Assembly: GCA_017506735.1 (NCBI GenBank) | Contig: JAFVMW010000030.1 | Location: 1 to 42,176, forward strand | Direction: 5' to 3' | Length of the DNA stretch: 42,176 nt | Origin: Oscillospiraceae bacterium | Lineage (GTDB): Bacteria; Bacillota; Clostridia; Oscillospirales; Oscillospiraceae | Notes under the pieces: generated by a model | Seen by the model: only the letters and a program-made list of their open reading frames with translations | Database searches by the model: none | Told to the model about the DNA's origin: nothing | Translations under genes and position numbers: made by a program | Shown here: piece after piece, positions 7,275 through 15,900 of the stretch | How positions within the stretch are numbered: the stretch's first letter is position 1 | Layout of the letters: each line of letters begins with the position of its first letter

Positions 7275-10200
7275 TCAGTTATTCAAATAGGTTTCAATCA
7301 GTGCAAGGATACCTTCGAAGGTATATTCTCCCTTGCCCACAGGGATCTTGAAGTAGGGAACATTGAATGCGGTGAACTGCTCATAGGTCAAATATTCTGC
7401 GAACTCTTCGTAAGTATACAGCCCATAGGTTTCGATATCTGCGTTCATCCGATCCCTGTCGAACTTCATATCATCGCCCACTTCGAAATAGTTGAACAGG
7501 GGGAAGTCCTGCTTTTCGAAGTCCGCAGAGAGCATCCCCTCCACGATGATGTTGTAGTGTTCAGCGGAGATGATGCCCCATGCCTCGCAATACTCCTGGG
7601 TGATGGTGTAATCCACCAGAGTAACGGTTTCATATCCATCGTTGTTCTGCCGGATGAACTCATGGCCTACAAAGCGTGCAACACTTTCCGCATCAATGGT
7701 GACAAAGCGGTTCAGCTCTGCATCAAAGAACTGATGGAGATTGACCACCTTGACAGCGGTACCATCGCTGAACTTCAGCTCAATAACAGTGTTGTTGTCA
7801 TAACCGTGATCGAAGATGATAGCAGGAGAAACAGCAGTGTACTCGCCCTTGAAGAAGTCCCAAACCAGCAGCTGATCCTCGTAGGTCAAATACTGGATTT
7901 CCTTCTGTGTGCCGTCTGCAAGGGTTACAAGGGTGTCAGAAGTGACGCAGGGACTAGTTCCGTTACTCGGTTCTTTCAGTGTGCCGTTGTTTTTGAAACT
8001 GTTGTAGTCATATTCCGAAAGATCAGAGTACTTAACTGTCTCAGTGCGATTCCAGGTGGTAGAGGCATTTTTGTCGGTGAAGACATAAGTGAGGACAATA
8101 TTTCTTGAGGTGGTGCCAGTACCAAAAGCCTTATTAGTAGATGCAAAATACAGTGTATTGTTTGCGACCACAGGCGTTATGGTCGTACCATCGGAGTGAA
8201 CTGCGCCACCTGTGATAGTCAGGGTATAGTCATCACAGGTATAGGTCCATACATTGCTGCTGATCTTACCGCTATTATACAGTGTAGACAGGTCAACAGT
8301 TTTCACCTTACCCTCAGAAGCACTCCAGTATGTAACCGATACACCCGTCAAAACGGTATAGGCAGGACGCCAATCGCCGTCCTTACTTGTCACAAGACGA
8401 ATGGCTGTTGCAGTGCCGGCATTGGTAAACTTAGGAGGATCGATACTGGTCTTGGTAGCGTAAAGAACGAAGGGCATTTCGTGCGTCACCTTTTCGCCAC
8501 TCAATTGACCGTTGCTATTGTAAACGACATCATCGGTAATGATTAATGTATATTCGCCGGTGTACAATTGATTCAACGTGATTACAGTAGACTTCTCTAC
8601 CGTATTGCCAGAAGTGTCCTTTACCGTATAGACCAAATCTTTACCATATTTCTTGATAACAAGATCATTAAAGGTAAAATTATAGTTTCCTCCGGTAATA
8701 TTATCGAGATCTGCGGTAAACGTTGTGACCCAAGCATTGTTGTAAGCCGTATTGATTGTCAAGGAACTGCTGTTAACGCCGGAATGCGACACTTGAGGTG
8801 CAATTACTCTCTGAGCACTCGGTGTATACGGTATCACGCCGTCGATTTCTGCATCATAGCGAGAATTTTCGGAGACTTGGCTGCCCGCTTTAATAGAATA
8901 GACCTGACCAGTCTTGCCGGAAATCGTAATTTCCTTCAACTGATAGGGAATATCCTTCTGATTGGTACGATCATCGGTAATATTTGCCTTAAGGGTGTTC
9001 AAATACACAATGCCCATATTGACAGTATTGGTCCCAGAAACAGTGTGTCTATACTCTTTATCGTTCAAAGCTGCGTTGATTGCGCTTTTGGCATAACTAT
9101 TGCTCACTGATGTATCGCTAGAAGTCACCCAGTTATACTGTTTGAGATCACCTTTCAGTACAAGATTAGCATTGGACTCACTTTCGTTCGTTCCTACCAA
9201 AATACCAAATCCGAGAACCTTCTTGCTCGTATCATATTTTGAAGTAGTCTGATACTGGATGGTGGTAACATTATCCAAAGTCGCAGTGTATCCATTGGAA
9301 CTCTTGATATGAATATTTGACAAGCTACCACATTCAAGAACGGTATTTTCAATGGTAACATTGCCTTCGCCAACTTGAATGTTGTTTCGAGCGCCATAAA
9401 TATAGCAGTTCGAAATAGTACTATTGCCGGACACTACAACCGCAGAGTAGCCATAGGGGTATCTGCCATCACTACCTGCTTGCATTTCAGAGGTATACAG
9501 ATAAGACTCCGGGAAAATGTCACAAATAATCTGGACGTTATCCAAAATGCCGCCGTTTTCAACAGTTACAAAGCCGTAAGAAACAGCTGCGCTTCTATAG
9601 GAACCGTCACCGGAGCAAGTGACTTTAAAGCCGTTACCGTAAACCGCAAAGCCATTGGATACAGTAAAGCCGCCGGAAATGTTATTCAGCAGAACAACAT
9701 TCTTATCTTTTGCATCCGTTTTAGCTGTGGCATTCACAGCATCCACGACTTCCAGGTAATACTGCACACCGTTGATCTGGACACCTACAACACCAGTGCC
9801 CACAAATTTCAATTCATTGCTTTCATTCTTTTCCAAACTGACATTATGACCATTATTCAGAGTAGTCACGTTAAGAGAGGAATAGCTCGCGTTTCCTGTT
9901 AGAAGCTTAGAAAGCTGGGCATATGTGATACCATTCTGATTGCCCACGCGGTAGAGGAAGCCATTGTCCTCAACGGTTACAGTGATTGTATAAGGCTCAC
10001 AGTAGTAGTAATCCGTAATGGTAATGGTAGCTTCACCGGTTCCATAAATCTTCAGCTTACCATCTTGCCATTCATCTGCACCGGCTTCGAAGTCCGCATA
10101 AATCGTATTCTGAGAATCAACAGGCGAGACAAACACTTGTACCTTATCTTCCTTTACGGGTACAGATATATCAGGTTTCTCCGCAAAGAAAGTTCCAACT

Positions 10201-12797
10201 GTATATTCAGTGCCTGCAGTAACAGTACCAGGGCTGTTTTCAGCCTTAACAAACTTCTCAACAGAATTCGCCTCGGTACGGTCAAGAATGGTTACGCCAG
10301 CAAAGGGGTTAGGAGTTCCATCATCATAAATAGGAACATGCTTCACGCCCCAGCCGTAGCCGGTGAAGAGCTGATTGAAGGGGAGATAATAGTGCTGACG
10401 GTCTTCTTTGAGAACGGTTTCTTTCACTCCATCGCCGTCAACATCAACCGTTTCCTCACCTGCATCGGCGTGGTTCCAAACCTTGCCATCTACAAAATGG
10501 TAGCAGGTGGCATTCTCGGTAGAGGCTTCACCGTTTACAACAACATAGTTATATCTACCGCTGGCAGGAACAGTGAATGCGTCTCCCTCAAGAGGGGTGA
10601 TGGTCGTACCATTTACAGCCTTAACCTGGGTCAAACGGCTAAACTGGTGGTCATGGGTATAGGATGCCAGGGAGTTGGCGACCAGCTCGCAGTAGTAGTA
10701 ATCGTTCCAATCACCGAAGTGGACGGTGCAGTTTTCTGCGTGGAACTTATCCGTTTCGGGAACGGTATAGCCCTTATCATCGGTGGTCATATTCTTGTTG
10801 GTGCCGATCATCATGCCGGAGTAGCGGTACCAGTAGTACTGATAGTTTCCGCAAACGTCATTGTACACGTCGATCTGCGCGCCAACATGGCAGTTGGTCA
10901 TGTAAACATGGCCCGCACCGCGGAACATACCAACCAGGCCGCCGCAGGCAACGTCCCAGGAACCCCACAGAGCGGTGATCTTGTTGGTGTTGTCGATGGT
11001 GATATTGGTAAAGGTCAGCTTGTAGTCATCAGGATCGTCGCTGTTGCCGCCGATGCCCACGATGCCGCCGTTGCCGGTGTTATAGACACGGGGGTTGCAG
11101 TTGGTGATGGCGATATTCTCAAAGGTGGAATTGACAGCGTAAGCCGCAACGACACCGGTGGGAGTGAATTCGCCGTCGGAGGAGAAATTGTCAACGGTCA
11201 GGTTCTTGATGATACCGCCGGTGGGGTTGCCGTCAGCATCTCTACTACCCACCACATAACCAAACAGGCCCATGGCGTCACTGTAGTAATTACCCTCATA
11301 GTTACCCTTGATCTCCCAGGTGTTGTGGTAGAAATTGGCGATGGTGTGGCCGTTGCCATCGAAGGTGCCTTCAAAGGAATAGACGGTGCTGTAGTAGTCA
11401 CCGGTTGTACCATCAGCATTCTTGTCATCCGTATAATAGTAGCCAATGGGATGGAAGATCAGGCTTTCGTTGGCATTATCCTTGTCGCCCAGGTTGATAT
11501 CAGAGATCAGCTTGACGGTTTTACCAGCGAAGCTGTCCTGGGTCTGGCCTTTCATACCGCCGACGATGGCGCCGAAGGCGGCCAGCTGGTCAGCGTTGGC
11601 GATGGTCAGTTCGGTCTTGGAAGCATCGTACCAAGTGTAATCGAACTTGCCCTTCCATTCGTTTTCCGTATCGGCCACGGTGGCGATTTCGGAGAAGGTT
11701 GCCAGGGCCATGGTTACGTCGCCGGTGGCAGGATCGTAGCTGAAATCGTTGTGGTTCACGGGAGTGGCGGCCAGGGTCATCTGGTTGGTCTGGCCATTTT
11801 CCACGTGATAGAAGGTGTAGTTGCCGATGTTCAGGCCCTGGGGCATCATCTCCTTGACTGCAATGGTCATGGGGACTGTATTGCCAGCGGCAACGCCTGC
11901 AATGTGGACATCCACGCTGCGGCTGATCTCGGTTTCGCCCAGCTGGATATTGGCTGCGCTGCTGTCCAGATCGGTGACGGTGAGGGTCAGGGCAGTAGTG
12001 CCGGGCTCCAGCAGGGTACCGGCAGGAATCTGCGCGGTCACTTTACCGTCAGCGCTGGTCAGAGTCACGTTCTGGGGCAGCAGGTTGTTCTCGTCGGGGG
12101 TGACGGGTACGGACACAGACACATCCAGGTCGTTCTCCGGGAATGTGACCTCAGGGTACTCAGCGTTCTGGTCATAGTCGTCGCCGAAGCTGTCGGTCTC
12201 ATGGGTGTACTGGCTTGCCAGCAGAACTACCCGGAAGCCGCCGCCGACGGTCCGGTTCTGGTATTCGTTTCCTGCGGATTCCTGCATCTTCAGCACGACG
12301 CAGTATTCCTCAGACGCGCCTGCAAGCACATGGCCCTGAGCGGCACCGTTGTTGCCTGCCATAAGCTGGGACAGAGTTCCGGCCTTGTGGGCATCGTCCA
12401 GCTCGTTGCGGCTGGTCAAAACGGTGTCACCGGGGTAGATGTACACGTCGATGACATCGGCCAGGTTCACCTCTTCGGTGTTCTCCTTTTCCGGCACGAT
12501 GTTCAGGCGGTACTGGAAGGCCAGATTGCCCAGATTGCTGATTTTGATATAGCGAATCTGGGTAAAGCCGGGCTCCCAGAGGCTATAGTTGAAAATTGCG
12601 CCTTTGTCCGCGTTATTCCACTGACCATTGTAGGAATCGGTCCACTCCAGGCCGGCCTTCAGGGTACCGGACTGGATGATGTTTCCCGTACTGGTCACGG
12701 AGTCGGTGAACCAGGCGAATGTGGTGCCCATGAGCATGGAAATGCACAACAGCAGGGACACAACGCTCTGGAACAGCGCCAGTTTTGTCTTTTTCAT
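7275..12797 (-). CDS. Giant TasA-like surface protein with beta-helix and C-terminal Hint domain
   Basis: A 1,840-residue secreted protein. The start at 12797 has GGGAGG upstream and gives a SipW-type signal (MLMGTTFAWFTD, residues 21-32); the longer ORF to 12950 does not. A TasA/CalY-like domain covers about 30-250, then a GLUG-like repetitive beta-helix about 390-725 (FEGTFDGNGHTI, NCNPRVYNTGNGGIVG), a DVDGDGVKE stretch, and a second beta-helix about 1070-1225. From Cys1617 (CVTSDTLVTLADG) it resembles a hedgehog/intein Hint domain, with a block-B-like His in VVNLHQFF and a block-F-like HYNIIVEG. A further 80 acidic and aromatic residues end in Asn-Asn. No C-terminal HN-C splice junction is visible, so cleavage or ester transfer is likelier than splicing. 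It is the last gene of the locus and a paralogue of the upstream giant gene. Confidence 0.85.
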   Translation of the reverse strand: MKKTKLALFQSVVSLLLCISMLMGTTFAWFTDSVTSTGNIIQSGTLKAGLEWTDSYNGQWNNADKGAIFNYSLWEPGFTQIRYIKISNLGNLAFQYRLNIVPEKENTEEVNLADVIDVYIYPGDTVLTSRNELDDAHKAGTLSQLMAGNNGAAQGHVLAGASEEYCVVLKMQESAGNEYQNRTVGGGFRVVLLASQYTHETDSFGDDYDQNAEYPEVTFPENDLDVSVSVPVTPDENNLLPQNVTLTSADGKVTAQIPAGTLLEPGTTALTLTVTDLDSSAANIQLGETEISRSVDVHIAGVAAGNTVPMTIAVKEMMPQGLNIGNYTFYHVENGQTNQMTLAATPVNHNDFSYDPATGDVTMALATFSEIATVADTENEWKGKFDYTWYDASKTELTIANADQLAAFGAIVGGMKGQTQDSFAGKTVKLISDINLGDKDNANESLIFHPIGYYYTDDKNADGTTGDYYSTVYSFEGTFDGNGHTIANFYHNTWEIKGNYEGNYYSDAMGLFGYVVGSRDADGNPTGGIIKNLTVDNFSSDGEFTPTGVVAAYAVNSTFENIAITNCNPRVYNTGNGGIVGIGGNSDDPDDYKLTFTNITIDNTNKITALWGSWDVACGGLVGMFRGAGHVYMTNCHVGAQIDVYNDVCGNYQYYWYRYSGMMIGTNKNMTTDDKGYTVPETDKFHAENCTVHFGDWNDYYYCELVANSLASYTHDHQFSRLTQVKAVNGTTITPLEGDAFTVPASGRYNYVVVNGEASTENATCYHFVDGKVWNHADAGEETVDVDGDGVKETVLKEDRQHYYLPFNQLFTGYGWGVKHVPIYDDGTPNPFAGVTILDRTEANSVEKFVKAENSPGTVTAGTEYTVGTFFAEKPDISVPVKEDKVQVFVSPVDSQNTIYADFEAGADEWQDGKLKIYGTGEATITITDYYYCEPYTITVTVEDNGFLYRVGNQNGITYAQLSKLLTGNASYSSLNVTTLNNGHNVSLEKNESNELKFVGTGVVGVQINGVQYYLEVVDAVNATAKTDAKDKNVVLLNNISGGFTVSNGFAVYGNGFKVTCSGDGSYRSAAVSYGFVTVENGGILDNVQIICDIFPESYLYTSEMQAGSDGRYPYGYSAVVVSGNSTISNCYIYGARNNIQVGEGNVTIENTVLECGSLSNIHIKSSNGYTATLDNVTTIQYQTTSKYDTSKKVLGFGILVGTNESESNANLVLKGDLKQYNWVTSSDTSVSNSYAKSAINAALNDKEYRHTVSGTNTVNMGIVYLNTLKANITDDRTNQKDIPYQLKEITISGKTGQVYSIKAGSQVSENSRYDAEIDGVIPYTPSAQRVIAPQVSHSGVNSSSLTINTAYNNAWVTTFTADLDNITGGNYNFTFNDLVIKKYGKDLVYTVKDTSGNTVEKSTVITLNQLYTGEYTLIITDDVVYNSNGQLSGEKVTHEMPFVLYATKTSIDPPKFTNAGTATAIRLVTSKDGDWRPAYTVLTGVSVTYWSASEGKVKTVDLSTLYNSGKISSNVWTYTCDDYTLTITGGAVHSDGTTITPVVANNTLYFASTNKAFGTGTTSRNIVLTYVFTDKNASTTWNRTETVKYSDLSEYDYNSFKNNGTLKEPSNGTSPCVTSDTLVTLADGTQKEIQYLTYEDQLLVWDFFKGEYTAVSPAIIFDHGYDNNTVIELKFSDGTAVKVVNLHQFFDAELNRFVTIDAESVARFVGHEFIRQNNDGYETVTLVDYTITQEYCEAWGIISAEHYNIIVEGMLSADFEKQDFPLFNYFEVGDDMKFDRDRMNADIETYGLYTYEEFAEYLTYEQFTAFNVPYFKIPVGKGEYTFEGILALIETYLNN

Positions 12798-12830
12798 ATC
12801 GCTTTCCTCCCAAAAATATTTGATCTCAGC

Positions 12831-12932
12831 GATCAAAGGGCACACCGCCGCAAGATGTGGGCATACCCTCCCCACAGGGGAGGGTCCATGCTGTGCCCTT
12901 TGATCGCCGCCCAACCCCCAAAAGGGGGTTGG
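12831..12932 (-). promoter_or_regulatory. Two-hairpin intergenic module between the giant genes
   Basis: CCAACCCCC/GGGGGTTGG (911-919/924-932 of 12,xxx) forms a tight hairpin. A second, larger one pairs GATCAAAGGGCACA (12831-12844) with TGTGCCCTTTGATC (12892-12905), enclosing ACCCTCCCC/GGGGAGGGT. The same order is found at 17788-17854 and 24197-24261. There is no direct T-run, so it is not a standard terminator. Confidence 0.65.
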
Positions 12933-12995
12933 GTGGTGCTTTAGTGACAAAATAAAAAATTGTAATCGTTACGTCACTGTCAATCACAGTATGCG

Positions 12996-15900
12996 TTAAT
13001 TAGTGTTATTGAGTCCAAGCAAATCGAGGTAGTTAATAGCTATACCAAACCACTGACCAAGATTCCACATAGAAGCACTGCTGTAATGGTAAGCATCATT
13101 GTTCTCACCAGCATTTGCACCAACAAGAAGTGTAGAAGTATCAATGCACGCAGAGTTAGGAAGCACGAAACCAGTTCCTTTGTTATTAATACTGTTGGTC
13201 ACAGGTTCCCACTCGATCTTTGCGTTCGTATTTTTGCCTTTGTTGACGGTGTCAGAGTAAGTCCAGCCGTTAGGAGTCACTCTATAGCCCGCTGTCCACT
13301 GGTAGTCATTACTCTCGTCAAAGTAGCCGGCTACGAATTTGCCATTTGTATCATAATAGCCGTGCTGAATCTCTGCATTCTTGGCAATCGCACCGCTGAC
13401 GAAGATGATATTATCGCCGTTGTCGTTGTTTGCGTAAGAAGCAAACTCTTCACGGACTTTGTTCACAAGCGCCGCCTCGTTTGCCTGATATTTTCCAGCA
13501 CAATCATCTGCTAAAGCGTCGGACTCGCCTTGCATCCAAACGAAGGAATGAATTTTGACGTTGGTGCCATGAATAGCCTCGATTTTTGCCAAGGAGTCGT
13601 GCACATAATCAATCATCAAATCGGACAGGTAGCCGCCCATATCACTGACTAAGCCTTCGTTATCATACTTACCCGCAAGCCACTGACCGTCAAGCATAGA
13701 GCCGGCTGCAGTGTACTTGATGATGTACCATACCTCATCCTTGGTCGCCTCATTGGTTGCAAGCTGGTAAGCAATACCAACTTCCGGGCCGAAGCAGGCA
13801 CCATCTACTGTGCCGCCAACACCGGGATGGTAGGGCTCGAACCCGGAGTTGTAATACAGCGACTTCCAAACACCGTTTTCACAATTGATATTGCTGTAGT
13901 TAATGAAGATGTTGGAATAGTCCGCTACAACAGCTTGGCTCTTGACAGCCTCGGTAAGGGCGGATGCACCATATGCGTTGGACTGACCTGCCAGAATGAT
14001 CACATTTGCGGTTTTCTGGGAAATATCCTCTTCTTCCTTTTCTGCGATGTTCACAGTCCACTTTGTCAGCGTCTGGATGCCATCCGCAAAAATAGAAACA
14101 AATGTAACCGTATGCTCACCACTGGAGAGATTCATAGTATTCAACGGTGCCTGGATGTAGAAAATTTTGCTGTTCTCAGTGCCAGTATTAGTATTAATAT
14201 CTGCATTGGCGTCCATGGGAAGGGAGTAAGTAAGATTGTCAGCAGTGTCCACATACACACCAAATGCGATGGGCACTCTATTGTCAGCATAACCGACATA
14301 ACCAAAGATATCAGCAAACGGTGCTGTGGTACAATTGATGGTGATCGCACCATAGGCATTGGTTTCACTGTATACAGTACTTCCACCGTTCCAACCAACA
14401 GTATAGTCAACAGTACCGGTAGCAAATTCAAGTGTTGCCGCACCAAAAACATTACCATCTACGAGATCACCGTTAATTGTGTTCTTACCAGGAGCCATAT
14501 AGAACTGTTGTCCGACAGCATTAATACCAAACTGTTCAAAGTACAATTCGTATTTGCCGCCACCGCCGCTAAGAGCCAGTTCCTTCATGCTGACCGCAAC
14601 CACCTTAAATTCGGCAGTAACAGTATCTTCGGCATAGGTATAGGTAACAACACCGTTTTTCTCACCGAAGGTGGTGAAGTCACCAGCGTTCTCCTTGAAT
14701 GTGTAGGTGAAGTCACTTACATCCAGGGTTCTTGCATTACCATCGGAGTAGACCGCAGTAACAGTAATGTCGCTAGCACTAAATGTCTCATTCTTGGAGA
14801 TATCATAGAGGTTCTTGTTGGTCTTAACGGAAAGGCCGGTAACCCTGTTTTCTACAATCTCAACCTCAAACGTCGTTGCAGTGCAGAAGTAGTAGTCGGT
14901 GATAGTAATAACCGCCGCACCCTTACCGGTGAATACAATTGTACCCTTCGTCCAATCGCTGGTGTTGGGTGTGTAAATACCGCCAGCAGTGCTGTTCGTT
15001 CCGATTTTAGGAGAAACTGTGACTACAACATTCTCGCTATTAATAGCCAGTTTGGGGTCGGCGATCATAGCGGCCTTGAAAAGCCTACCGATGGCACGGG
15101 AATTGTTAGCACGATAAGCGTCAGAGATGGTATCCTGCACCTCAAACTTCACATAGGAATTGCCCTCTTCACGGTCCAGGATGGTAACACCATCCATCTC
15201 GCCGACGCCCTTGGAGGTGACGCCCCAGCCGTAGCCGGTGACCAGGTTGTTAAACTCACGGTAGACGAGCTGCTTGTCTTCCTTCAGGACGGTTTCCTTA
15301 ACGCCGTCGCCGTTGGTGTCGACTTCTTCGCTGCCTGCATCTGCATGGTTCCAGACCTTGCCGTCCACAAAGTGGTAGCAGGTAGCATACGCTGCGCCGT
15401 CGCCGTGGACCCACTTGCCATCGCTGCCCTTTGCCTTGACCACAACGTAGTTGTAGCGGCCGGAGGTGGGGATGTCAGTGATTGCACCATCCAGGGAAGT
15501 AACTTTCATGTTTGCCACGTCAACGGAAGCGACCTGCTCCAGACGGCTCATCTGGTGGTCGTGGGTGTAGGATGCCAGGGAGTTGGCAACCAGCTCACAG
15601 TAATAGTAATCGTTCCAGTCACCGAAGTGGACGGTACAATTCTCAGCGGAAAGGTCGTCCATCTTGGGGTAGACATGGCCGTCCTGCTCCACATTTTCAC
15701 GGACAGAGCCGACCAGAATACCGGCATAGCGATAAGCATAGTACTGGTAGTTGGCGCAAACGTCGTTGTAAACATCAATCTGTGCGGCAACATGGCAGTT
15801 CTCCATGTGGATGCCTGCATTATCGATAGCATTTTCCTGGCCGCTGGTGGGATAGTACTGACCAACCAGGCCGCCGCAGGCCACGTCCCAGGAGCCCCAC

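Noticed and set aside
7275-7949. Full self-splicing intein in the giant protein.
   Set aside because: No C-terminal His-Asn followed by Cys/Ser/Thr and no C-extein; only the N-terminal Hint half-reaction is supported.
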